From Avedoeria sp964651245 (GTDB taxonomy: Bacteria; Chloroflexota; Anaerolineae; Epilineales; Epilineaceae), in contig CAZYVI010000006.1 in NCBI GenBank assembly GCA_964651245.1, positions 124,001 through 188,000 on the forward strand: 64,000 nucleotides of DNA, given 5' to 3'. A program made the position numbers and the translations under genes. Of this stretch, positions 32,835-41,123 are shown one piece after another. The notes under the pieces were generated by a model. It did not search any database and was not told the DNA's origin. It was given only the letters and a program-made list of their open reading frames with translations. The first letter of the stretch is position 1, and every line of letters begins with the position of its first letter.

Positions 32835-33667
32835 CGGTCGGCGCCTCCTCCGGTCCGCGGCACGATCGGCGCCGGCGTGGCCTTGAGGTACTGCGCGAGC
32901 GCAGTGGCGGTCAGCGAGAGGTCGTACGGCAGGCCGGCCGTCGCCGAGGCGGCCACGACGGGGGTGGCGTAGAGCTGACCGGGCGTCTGGTTGGCGGCGA
33001 GCGTCACCCACGGATCGAGCTTCTGGGCGCCGAGCGCGTCGATCAGGTGGAACGCCTTGTCCGGCGGTACGGCCACCGTGACGAGCGTCACCATGCGCTC
33101 ACGCGCATCGCCCGTGCGCCGGATCTCGCCCGACTGCGGGTCGGGCTGCAGCGTCGCCTGCGACGGGACGCCGCCGGCGGCGGAGACGCCGACGACCCAG
33201 ACGCGCGGCTCGACGAGCACCGTGAACTGTCGGTTCTGCTCATCGCGCCCCGAGCCGTAGACGTTGACGATGTGGCCCGGCCGCAGCTTGCCGCCGACGA
33301 GCTTCTCGGGCGACGCCGAGAACGAGACGATCTCCAGGTTGAGGTCCTTGACGTAGCGGACCTCTTCCGGCGGCAGCGCGTTGCGGGTCGTGATCACGTC
33401 ACCCGGCGCGAGGCGGGCCGTCGTCATCTTGCCGGGTACGGCGTCCACCGGGTAGGCGCCTCGGTCGCGGGCCTGGGTCGGCGACAGCGTGGTGCTCTTG
33501 AGCATGTCCTGGGTCACGATCGTGTACGGCTCGATGGCGGCCGCCGCGACGGCCACGTTGACCGGCACGGCCGTCTGCGGCTTATTGAACATGCTCGAGA
33601 GCGTCATGATCAGGCCGATGCCGAGAATCCCGACGCCGGCGATCAGGGCAATGGATCGGACATTCAT
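32831..33667 (-). CDS. cpaB: Flp pilus assembly protein CpaB/RcpC (SAF domain)
   Basis: 278 residues. N-terminal transmembrane anchor (IALIAGVGILGIGLIMTLSS), then a SAF domain (VAVAAAAIEPYTIVTQDMLK, RLAPGDVITTRNAL) and the CpaB core (LRPGHIVNVYG, VLVEPRVWVVGV). In diderms CpaB meets the outer-membrane secretin; no secretin gene is present here, so in this organism it may act in the envelope or cell wall. The Pro-rich C-terminus is short. It lies 51 nt after tadZ/cpaE. Confidence 0.88.
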   Translation of the reverse strand: MNVRSIALIAGVGILGIGLIMTLSSMFNKPQTAVPVNVAVAAAAIEPYTIVTQDMLKSTTLSPTQARDRGAYPVDAVPGKMTTARLAPGDVITTRNALPPEEVRYVKDLNLEIVSFSASPEKLVGGKLRPGHIVNVYGSGRDEQNRQFTVLVEPRVWVVGVSAAGGVPSQATLQPDPQSGEIRRTGDARERMVTLVTVAVPPDKAFHLIDALGAQKLDPWVTLAANQTPGQLYATPVVAASATAGLPYDLSLTATALAQYLKATPAPIVPRTGGGADR

Positions 33668-33718
33668 CGTACGTGGCTCCCCCGTGTCCTCGGTTTAGGG
33701 CGTCAGATCAGGCGACGG

Positions 33719-34723
33719 TCAGGACTGCGCGGCGGCCTTGGCCGCCTTCTTGCTCTTCCCGCCACCGCCGCGCAGCGACGCGAACATGCCCTTCGGCTCG
33801 TAGGCACCCCAGACCGACTGGCCATAGGCGTGGAGCAGGACCTTCTTGCCCAACTTGCCCTCGAAGCGGTCCGCCGACTTCACGACCGGCAGATCGACGT
33901 TGCGGTCGACGCCCGACAGCGCCACGGAGTCGACGATGCCGGTCATCTGGTTCATCAGCACGCCGGCCTTGGGGCCCATCTCGGCCGCCAGCTTCTCGGC
34001 GTTCTCGACCGCGTCGGGCCGTCCGGCCGTCGCGACGCAGTACCAGCGGTCGATCTCGTCGCGAACGGCGCCGATCAAGGCGTGCGGCCAGCGGGCGTCG
34101 ATGACGGTCAGCACGTGCTCGCGCATGACGTCCTTGAGGTACTTGCCCAGCAGCTGGATCGAGAGGTCGCGCGAGTTGTCGTAGTCCATCGGCACCAGGG
34201 TGACGTTGTTCCAGACGAACGGCTCGACGTCGGGCTGGGTCGCCAGCTCGAACAGGGCGGGGATCTGCTTGCCGACGAGCGCGCTCAGCGCCGACTCGCC
34301 GTACGTGAACTCGATCAGGCAGACCGGCAACTTCGCCAGCTCGGCGAATCGCTTGGCCGTGTCCATGGCGATGACGGTCTTGCCGACGCCGCCGGAGTAC
34401 GAGATGAACGCGATCGTCCGCTTCGTCGGCATATCGCTCGAGTCGCCCGAGAGTCGGCGCGCCTCGCGCAGCCAGGCGTCGGGCTCGGCCAGGAACTCCT
34501 CGCTCGACACGAACGGCACATCGCTGTCCGACAAGATCCCGCGCAGCATCCCCACGCTGTACGGGTGTTCCACCAGGTCGTCGAAGTCGACGATGATGAG
34601 CTGCGCGCCCGGCAGCGCATCGTAGATCTGACCGGTGAACAGCGCCTTGTCGTACTCGAGTCCGTTCAACCCCTGCAGGACGTCGAATACGGCCAGGTCC
34701 TTGGTGGCAACCAGAACTTTCAC
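33719..34723 (-). CDS. tadZ: Pilus-locus ATPase TadZ/CpaE-like (MinD/ParA fold)
   Basis: 334 residues. An N-terminal receiver-like domain of ~95 residues (VKVLVATKDLAVFDVLQ, LIIVDFDDLVEHP) precedes a MinD/ParA ATPase with deviant Walker A YSGGVGKT near residue 107. Walker B is present as LTVIDARWPH. It ends in a Lys/Gly-rich tail (GGGGKSKKAAKAA). TadZ/CpaE places the pilus machine at the cell pole. The GTG start at 34723 was chosen because GAGAGG lies ~8 nt upstream and the protein then begins at the first strand of the domain; a longer upstream frame would add Arg-rich sequence. First gene of the Tad locus. Confidence 0.87.
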   Translation of the reverse strand: MKVLVATKDLAVFDVLQGLNGLEYDKALFTGQIYDALPGAQLIIVDFDDLVEHPYSVGMLRGILSDSDVPFVSSEEFLAEPDAWLREARRLSGDSSDMPTKRTIAFISYSGGVGKTVIAMDTAKRFAELAKLPVCLIEFTYGESALSALVGKQIPALFELATQPDVEPFVWNNVTLVPMDYDNSRDLSIQLLGKYLKDVMREHVLTVIDARWPHALIGAVRDEIDRWYCVATAGRPDAVENAEKLAAEMGPKAGVLMNQMTGIVDSVALSGVDRNVDLPVVKSADRFEGKLGKKVLLHAYGQSVWGAYEPKGMFASLRGGGGKSKKAAKAAAQS

Positions 34724-34906
34724 GGAGCGACACCTCTCTGCATGTTCCACCTCGTGCGGCAACCGAGTGCGCCGGCGCGAACCACCTCTCGTTCGTGCCC
34801 GGCGCCGCGTCTGGGCCATCCGAAGCCTGACAAGCCTGACGCTTGGCCGACCTCCTCGACACGGCCCCGACCGTGGCGCGATACTACTGTCGGGTTTCAG
34901 GCCACG

Positions 34907-34961
34907 CTTGACGGTCGCCTGACGGCCTTCTTACGAAAGGCTGACCGAACCCTGACCGACG
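34907..34961. repeat. Array of five 11-bp direct repeats (OmpR/PhoB-box-like)
   Basis: Five consecutive 11-bp units, in exact register: CTTGACGGTCG, CCTGACGGCCT, TCTTACGAAAG, GCTGACCGAAC, CCTGACCGACG. Four carry YTGAC and the middle one CTTAC. OmpR/PhoB-type winged helices bind tandem 11-bp direct repeats. The array ends 14 bp before the -35 of the NTPase cluster, whose second and fourth genes encode such winged helices. A further pair CCTGAC (34826 and 34835, 9 bp apart) lies closer to tadZ. The whole gap 34724-35037 (314 bp) holds only these repeats and the promoter. Confidence 0.7.
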
Positions 34962-34975
34962 CCGCCGCCGGACGA

Positions 34976-35004
34976 TTGCCCGCTGCGTCTGGCCCGGGTA
35001 TAGT
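34976..35004 (+). promoter_or_regulatory. Promoter of the four-gene NTPase cluster
   Basis: TTGCCC (34976-34981), 17 nt, TATAGT (34999-35004). Predicted start near 35011, leader ~27 nt with GAGGAG before the GTG at 35038. Just downstream of the 11-bp repeat array, so an activator bound there would sit at a class II-like position. Confidence 0.65.
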
Positions 35005-35037
35005 GTGCGCCGGACCGACGGCACGTGAGGAGCGAGG

Positions 35038-38000
35038 GTGAGCGCGGGCGTCACGCGACGGCTGGGCCCCACCGGCGGCCTGCGATGGCAGGTCGCCACC
35101 CATTGGGGCGTGTACGGCAGCTACCTCGAGGCGCTCGAGCGGCGGCTGGCCACCGGCCGACTGCCGAGCGGGCAGTCGGTCCGGATCGACGAGGCGTTCA
35201 TCCCGCTTCGCTTGCGGCCATGGTCGCCGTCGGCCGAGGGGCGCTGGTCGGTGACGAGCGGCACGCCGCTCGTCACGCTGGACGAGGCGCTGGACGCCCA
35301 CCGCCATGTCCTGTTGATCGGTCCCGCCGGCACCGGCAAGAGCACCCTGGTCCGCTGGCAGGCGGTGTCGGCGGCGCGGGCGGCGCGCCAGGTCGGTCGG
35401 CGCGCGCTGCTGCTCGACGGCGGCCCGCCGTCGCTGCCGGTGTACATCGATGGCGCCGATCTGCCGCCCGAGGGCGATCTCGCGTCGGTGTGCGCCCGCA
35501 TCGTGGCCGGCTTGGCCGGGGACGGCGGCGAGGCCCTGTTCGCGAACCACCTGGCGGCGGGCCGGGCGACGCTGCTGTTCGACGGGCTCGACACCGTGCC
35601 CCCCGACGCCCGCCGCCGCGTGGCCGAGCGGGTGCGCGAGCTCGTCCAGCGCCACCCCACCGTGCGCGTGGTGGTCGCCATGCGCGACGCCGCCGACGCC
35701 GCGCACCTGTCCGACTTCACCGTCCTCGAGGTCGCCGGCGTCGATCCCGGCGAGGTCGAGACGCTCGTGGCGCGCTGGGGCCAGCGCAGCGGCGCGGATC
35801 AGCAAGCGTTCCTGCAGGTGATCGAGCGCAGCGTGCTGGTCCGGTCCCTCGTAGCGCGGCCGGGCTGGTTGGCGGCCGGCCTGTCGCGGGCCATGGGCGC
35901 GCGGCTGCGCGCGTACGACGTCGTGGGGAACTTCGTTGCGTTCATCGACCCCGACGGCGTGGCGGCGTTCGCCCGGCTGGCCCTGGCGATGCACAGCGCC
36001 GGCACCGATGTGGGCCATGCCGACGACGTGCCCGCCGGCAAGCGCGGCTCCGGGCTGCTGTGGTGGCTGTCGGACGACCGGTTCACGTTCGTGCACGCGT
36101 CGGCGCAGGCGTACCTGGCGGCCGCGGCCGTGGCCGAGGACTTCGCCCAACAGCGGGCGTCGCTCGTCGATCGGGCCAGCGATCCGTGGTGGCAGCCCGT
36201 GGTCACGTTCACCGCCGGCCACCTGCCGGGTCCGCGCGCCGGCGAGCTGGCCGACGACCTGCGGCGGGCCGGCCTGTTCGAGCAGGCCGGCCTGGCGCTC
36301 GCCGAGGCCGAGGCCGCGCCCGAGGCGCTGGTCGAAGCGGTGGCCACCGCGCTGCTGGACCGGCTCATCGCCGTCGCGCCCGCCGATCGCCAGCGGCTGG
36401 CGGTGGCGCTGGCCGCCCTGGTCGGAGCCGAGCCGGTCCGGCGGACGGGGGTGTCCGGCCCCGTGCTCCAGGCGCTGGCGCACGGTCCGGCGCAAGCGCG
36501 GGCCGCGGCGGCGCGCGCGCTGGCGGCGCTCGAGGACCCGGCGGCGATTGCGCCGTTGCTCACGTCGCTGGGCGATCGGGAGCCCACCGTGCGCGCGGCG
36601 GCATCCGATGCGCTGGCCTCGTTTGGCGAGCGATCACTGCAGCCGCTCGTCCGCCAGCTGTCGTACCCGAGCGAGCAGGTGCGCGCGGCGGCCGCCCGCG
36701 GGCTGGCCCATATGGGCGTGGGCGCCGTGCCGGCGCTCGTCCGGTTGCTCGACAGCACCTCGGCCACGGGGCGCAGCGAGGCCGCCGAGACGCTGGCCGC
36801 GATCGGCGCCCCGGCGGTCCCGGCGCTGGTCGGGCTCGTGGCCGGCGAGGGATCGCTCGGCGAGCGGTCGGCCGCCCGGCTCGATAGCGCCGCGGCGGCG
36901 CTGACGCGGATCGGCGCGCCGGCCGTCCGGGAGCTGGTGGCGGCGTACGCCGGCGCGGACCCGCCGACCCAGGGCCGCCTGGTGGCCATCCTGCGGCAGA
37001 TGGGCGGCGACGTGCTCGACGCCCTCGGCGCGATCGTGTCCGACCCCCGACAGCGCACAGGCAGCGAGGCCGCCGCGCTGCTCGGCCTCGTCGGGCAGGC
37101 GCAGGACGGCGCGCGGGCGGCGCGGCACCTGGTCGCGGCGCTGGCCGACAGCCGCTTCGAGGTCCAGGACGAGGCGCGCCGCAGCCTATCGCAGCTCAAG
37201 AACGACGCCCGCGACGCGCTCCTGGCGGCGCTCGTCGACGGCGACGCGCGCGTCCGTTGGGAGGCGGCCCAGATCCTCCTGAAGCTGCCGGATCCGCCGG
37301 CCGCCGAGCTGCGCGGCGTCTTCGAGGCGCGCCTGGCGAGCGCGAACGTCGACGAGCGACGTCAGGCGGTCGAGGCCCTCGGCAAGCTGATCGATCCGGC
37401 CGGCGCCGCGGTGCTCCGCCAGGCCATCGCCGACGCCGACCCGATCGTTCGCCGCTCGGCGATGCACGCCCTGGCCGCCGCCGACCCGTCGGGCGCCGCC
37501 GACTCGCTCGTCGCCCGTTGGGCGACCGAGGACGACGTGCCCACGGCGCTGACCCTGCTCGACGTCGTCGCCAGCGTCGACCCCGGCGCCGCGATCCCGG
37601 TGCTCATCGACGCCCTGGCGGCCGGCGACAAGCGCTTGCGCCAGGCGGCGACGGACCTGCTGGCCGGCATCGGCGAGGCCGCGGTCGTGCCGCTCGTCAC
37701 GGCCCTCAACGCCCGCCCGGGCGAGATCGACCTCGAGGGCAGCTTGCGCGTGCTCGAGCGGGCCGGCACCGCCGCGCGCGCCGGCGGCCACACGCCGGGC
37801 AACCTGGCCCGCACCTACCACCGCATGCTGGTCGAGCCCCTCGACGTCGACGAGCTCGTCTACTTGGCGACGACGATCGAGTGGTGGCCGCCGGCGCTCG
37901 AGTTGCACCGCACGTTCCTGACCGCCAAGAAGTTCCTGGCGGTCCAGAGCCTCGGCGGCATCGGCAACGCCGAGCAGGAGCTCGACTGGATCGACGCCGA

Positions 38001-39765
38001 GCACTGGCTGCGGCCGACCGCCCAGCGGGCGATGCGCCAGCTGCGGCTCATCTCGCAGTCGGTGCAGTACTACAACCGGTCGGGCAAGCGGTCGGCCAAG
38101 GAGAAGGGGCTGCTGAACGCGATCGCGCAGCTCAACGACCTCCAGACGCTGGCCGGCGACCTCGGCGTGCCGCACGACCGCATCCTGCTGGCCGTCGTCG
38201 ACCACTGGCGGACGCTGACGAACGCGGCGATCCGCGAGTTCCAAGGACGCGCCGACCTCGACCTCGAGGTGCGGACCGAGAACGTCCGCATCCGCGACAT
38301 CGACACGACGGCGGTGCTGGTCTGGGAGATCGTCAACGCCGGCGAGGGGCTGGCCAGCAACATCCAGATGTCGCTGTCGGCGCCCGAAGGCGAGCTCGTG
38401 CTGCAGTCGTCGCCGACGCACTACCTGCCGCCGCTGGGCCAGGGCGACCGGCTCTCGGTCGAGTTCACCGTCCGCCGCCACGGCGCCGGCGTCGTCCCGC
38501 TGACCGTCGACGTGCGCTACGACGACCCGCAGGGCGAGGGCCAGGTGAAGACGTTCACCCAGCAGGTGCGGTTCTTCGTCGAGGAGCAGGAGTACCGCGA
38601 GATCGGCCCGAGCCCGTACATCGCCGGGCCGCCGGTCAAGAGCCGCGAGATGTTCTACGGCCGCGGCAGCATCTTCAGCTGGGTGCGCGAGAACCTGTCC
38701 GGCACCTACCAGGCCAACGTCTTGGTCCTCTACGGCGAGCGCCGCACCGGGAAGACGAGCGTTCTCTACCAACTCCAGCACCACCTGCCGGAATACGCGT
38801 TCGTCCTGATCGACCTCCAGTCCATCGCCTACGCCCTCGGCTCGACGACGGACGTGCTCTACGCCATGGCCCGCAAGGCGGCCACGGGCCTCAGCCGCCA
38901 GGGGTTCGTCCTCGAGCGCCCGGAGCGCGACCATTATGTCGACAACCCGCTCGAACAGTTCGTCGACGTCGGCGAGGAGATCGGGCGGCAGGCCATCCAG
39001 ACCGGCCGGCGGGCGGTCATCATCTGCGACGAGTTCGACCTCCTGATCGAGGCCGTCGAGAACGGCCAGGTGAGCCCGTACGTCTTCGACACGATCCGCG
39101 GCCTCATGCAGCACCAGGAGGGCTTGAGCTTCATCTTCACCGGCGCCTACAAGGTGTCGGAGATGCTGCGCAACCCGACGAGCATCCTGTTCAACACGGC
39201 GCTGCGGCGCAAGGTCAGCTTCCTGGAGCGCGACGAGGCCGAGCGCCTGATCCGCGAGCCGGTGCAGGACGTGCTGTGGTACGATGACCTGGCGGTGGCC
39301 AAGATCCTGCGCGTGACGGCCGGCCAGCCGTACTTCATCCAATACATCTGCCACGAGATCGTCAACCTCTGCCGCCACGATCGCAAGAACTTCGCGACGC
39401 TGCGCGATGTCGACCGCGCCCTGCAGACGACGGTTCAGGAGACGACGGGCATCATCCGCAACGGGTACATGTCGCTGACGCGCGACGAGCGCATCCTGCT
39501 GGCGGCGGTGTCGCGCGTCACCGATGACGGCCGCCCGTACGTCGGTCTCGACGACATCCTCGACACGCTCAAGCAGGACGCGGTCGAGGTGGCCAAGCGC
39601 GACGGGATCGAGGTGATGCGCCAGTTGGTCGACCGCGATTTCATCACCGAGCGCGCTGGCGAGGGGTACGGGCGCCAGTACGGCTTCACGATGGAGCTGG
39701 TGCGCATCTGGCTCGAACAGAACGACGAGTACAACCGCCTTCTCGAGGAGCTCCGCCATGAGTGA
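35038..39765 (+). CDS. Giant two-NTPase protein: NACHT-like NTPase - HEAT repeats - linker/beta domain - second STAND-like ATPase
   Basis: 1575 residues. Residues ~20-60 form a start region shared with no family I know. A NACHT/STAND-type NTPase follows: Walker A GPAGTGKST (95-103), Walker B ATLLFDGLD (177-185). Residues ~440-920 are HEAT/PBS-lyase-like helical repeats (DREPTVRAAASDAL, SEQVRAAAARGLAHMG and others). Residues ~920-1060 are helical, and ~1080-1180 form a beta-rich region (LVWEIVNAGEG, VEFTVRRHGAGVVPLTVDV). A second ATPase (~1190-1575) has the family box MFYGRG, Walker A GERRTGKTS (1233-1241) and Walker B VIICDEFDLL (~1328). No signal peptide or transmembrane segment. GTG start with GAGGAG. 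It overlaps the next gene by 8 nt. Confidence 0.85.
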   Translation: MSAGVTRRLGPTGGLRWQVATHWGVYGSYLEALERRLATGRLPSGQSVRIDEAFIPLRLRPWSPSAEGRWSVTSGTPLVTLDEALDAHRHVLLIGPAGTGKSTLVRWQAVSAARAARQVGRRALLLDGGPPSLPVYIDGADLPPEGDLASVCARIVAGLAGDGGEALFANHLAAGRATLLFDGLDTVPPDARRRVAERVRELVQRHPTVRVVVAMRDAADAAHLSDFTVLEVAGVDPGEVETLVARWGQRSGADQQAFLQVIERSVLVRSLVARPGWLAAGLSRAMGARLRAYDVVGNFVAFIDPDGVAAFARLALAMHSAGTDVGHADDVPAGKRGSGLLWWLSDDRFTFVHASAQAYLAAAAVAEDFAQQRASLVDRASDPWWQPVVTFTAGHLPGPRAGELADDLRRAGLFEQAGLALAEAEAAPEALVEAVATALLDRLIAVAPADRQRLAVALAALVGAEPVRRTGVSGPVLQALAHGPAQARAAAARALAALEDPAAIAPLLTSLGDREPTVRAAASDALASFGERSLQPLVRQLSYPSEQVRAAAARGLAHMGVGAVPALVRLLDSTSATGRSEAAETLAAIGAPAVPALVGLVAGEGSLGERSAARLDSAAAALTRIGAPAVRELVAAYAGADPPTQGRLVAILRQMGGDVLDALGAIVSDPRQRTGSEAAALLGLVGQAQDGARAARHLVAALADSRFEVQDEARRSLSQLKNDARDALLAALVDGDARVRWEAAQILLKLPDPPAAELRGVFEARLASANVDERRQAVEALGKLIDPAGAAVLRQAIADADPIVRRSAMHALAAADPSGAADSLVARWATEDDVPTALTLLDVVASVDPGAAIPVLIDALAAGDKRLRQAATDLLAGIGEAAVVPLVTALNARPGEIDLEGSLRVLERAGTAARAGGHTPGNLARTYHRMLVEPLDVDELVYLATTIEWWPPALELHRTFLTAKKFLAVQSLGGIGNAEQELDWIDAEHWLRPTAQRAMRQLRLISQSVQYYNRSGKRSAKEKGLLNAIAQLNDLQTLAGDLGVPHDRILLAVVDHWRTLTNAAIREFQGRADLDLEVRTENVRIRDIDTTAVLVWEIVNAGEGLASNIQMSLSAPEGELVLQSSPTHYLPPLGQGDRLSVEFTVRRHGAGVVPLTVDVRYDDPQGEGQVKTFTQQVRFFVEEQEYREIGPSPYIAGPPVKSREMFYGRGSIFSWVRENLSGTYQANVLVLYGERRTGKTSVLYQLQHHLPEYAFVLIDLQSIAYALGSTTDVLYAMARKAATGLSRQGFVLERPERDHYVDNPLEQFVDVGEEIGRQAIQTGRRAVIICDEFDLLIEAVENGQVSPYVFDTIRGLMQHQEGLSFIFTGAYKVSEMLRNPTSILFNTALRRKVSFLERDEAERLIREPVQDVLWYDDLAVAKILRVTAGQPYFIQYICHEIVNLCRHDRKNFATLRDVDRALQTTVQETTGIIRNGYMSLTRDERILLAAVSRVTDDGRPYVGLDDILDTLKQDAVEVAKRDGIEVMRQLVDRDFITERAGEGYGRQYGFTMELVRIWLEQNDEYNRLLEELRHE

Positions 39766-41122
39766 GCAGCGCACCCCGTTCGTCCTGGGCAAGCCCATCA
39801 AGACACCCGAGGACTTCTACGGCCGTGAGCGCGAGCTGCGCGAGCTGTTCGAGTCGGTGAAGAACATGCAGCCGGCGGCGCTCGTCGGCGAGCACCGCTG
39901 CGGCAACACGTCGATCCTCTACCAGATGCTCCACCCCGAGCAGCAGGCCAAGCACCTGACGGACGCCGATCGCGAGCGGCTGCTGTTCGTCTTCGTGAAC
40001 GCCCAGCTGGCTGGCGACGCGCCCGAGTCGCTATTCCGGCGCACCGCGCTGGCCCTGCGCCGGGCCGACGACGAGACGACGATCGACTTCAACGCGCCCA
40101 CCGATCGCGCCTGGATCGAGAACTACCTCGAGGACCTGGCGTTCCGCGGCAAGCGGCTGGTGCTTCTCATCGACGAGTTCGACGTGCTGGCGGGCTACGA
40201 GGGCAGCTTCTGGGAGTGGTTCCGCGGCCTGATCATCGAGTACGACGTCTCGCCGATCGTTGCGAGCCGACTCGAGCTCGGACGCTTCCGCGAGGACTGG
40301 GGGAGCGGCTCGCCGTTCTTCAACATGTTCCGCACCGTCTATATGGGCTCGTTCACCCCCGACGAGGCCGACCGGTTCGTGGCCGAGATCTCGGCGCTGG
40401 CGGACTTCGATTTCCGGCGCGTGCGCCCGGTCATCGATCGGCTGGCCGGCCGGTTCCCGTTCTACATGCAGGTGGCCATGGCGCTCCTCTACGTCCACGT
40501 CGGCGACGCAACGTCCATCACCGACGAAGCCGTTGCCGAGGTCGAGCAGGAGTTTCGCGCCCGCAACGAGCACCTGTTCGCCGACGCCTGGCCCAAGCTG
40601 CCCTCGCTGGAGCGCGAGGCGCTGTGCCAGGTGGCGGTGGGCTCCGGCGCCGACGCGCGGGTGCAGTCGCTGCTCGCCAAGGCCCTCCCCAGCCTCGAGC
40701 GCCGCGGCTACTACCTGGACGGCCACATCTTCTCGACGGCGTTCGCCGACTTCGTGCGGCGCCAGATGATGCGCATCGAGCTAAACGCCGAGACCGGCGA
40801 GGTGCGGATCGAGAAGCGCACGATCGAGCTGCCGCCCAAGGAGTTCGCGCTGCTGCGGTTCTTGATGGAGAGCGAGGGCGACGTCGTGACGAAGGACGAC
40901 ATCGCCGCCGCCGTCTGGCCCGAGTACAGCGGCAACTCGCTGGGCGTCACGGACGCGATGATCCAGAAGACGATCAGCCGCCTGCGCAAGGAGATCGAGG
41001 TCGACGACTCCGAAGAGGGCGGGTTCCAGCACATCGAGAGCATCCGCGGCCAGGGCTATCGCTTCCAGAACGCGAGCGTGCAGGACGTCTACCTCCAGCG
41101 CGAGTCGATGGCCACCGCCTGA
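39758..41122 (+). CDS. STAND-like ATPase with degenerate P-loop and OmpR/PhoB-type winged helix
   Basis: 454 residues. Residues ~15-330 are a STAND-like ATPase with box DFYGRERE. The P-loop reads GEHRCGNTS (44-52): Asn50 replaces the catalytic lysine kept in the neighbours (GERRTGKTS, GQRRIGKTS). Walker B LLIDEFDVL (~130) is intact. Residues ~350-440 are an OmpR/PhoB-type winged helix (ELPPKEFALLRFLMESEGDV, then a recognition helix in IQKTISRLRKEIE and the wing GQGYRF). No receiver domain. The substitution is one base (AAC where AAG would give Lys). It may bind but not hydrolyse ATP, or act as an inactive partner. The winged helix likely binds DNA. Confidence 0.86.
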   Translation: MSEQRTPFVLGKPIKTPEDFYGRERELRELFESVKNMQPAALVGEHRCGNTSILYQMLHPEQQAKHLTDADRERLLFVFVNAQLAGDAPESLFRRTALALRRADDETTIDFNAPTDRAWIENYLEDLAFRGKRLVLLIDEFDVLAGYEGSFWEWFRGLIIEYDVSPIVASRLELGRFREDWGSGSPFFNMFRTVYMGSFTPDEADRFVAEISALADFDFRRVRPVIDRLAGRFPFYMQVAMALLYVHVGDATSITDEAVAEVEQEFRARNEHLFADAWPKLPSLEREALCQVAVGSGADARVQSLLAKALPSLERRGYYLDGHIFSTAFADFVRRQMMRIELNAETGEVRIEKRTIELPPKEFALLRFLMESEGDVVTKDDIAAAVWPEYSGNSLGVTDAMIQKTISRLRKEIEVDDSEEGGFQHIESIRGQGYRFQNASVQDVYLQRESMATA

Positions 41123-41123
41123 C

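Noticed and set aside
34724..34819. An ATG at 34819 as the start of the TadZ/CpaE-like protein
   Set aside because: It adds 32 Arg-rich residues outside the fold; GTG 34723 has a ribbon of GAGAGG at proper distance and begins at the first strand.
37186..39801. An 871-codon minus-strand frame over the NTPase gene
   Set aside because: Shadow; no motif and no start signals; the plus-strand frame has HEAT repeats and a P-loop.
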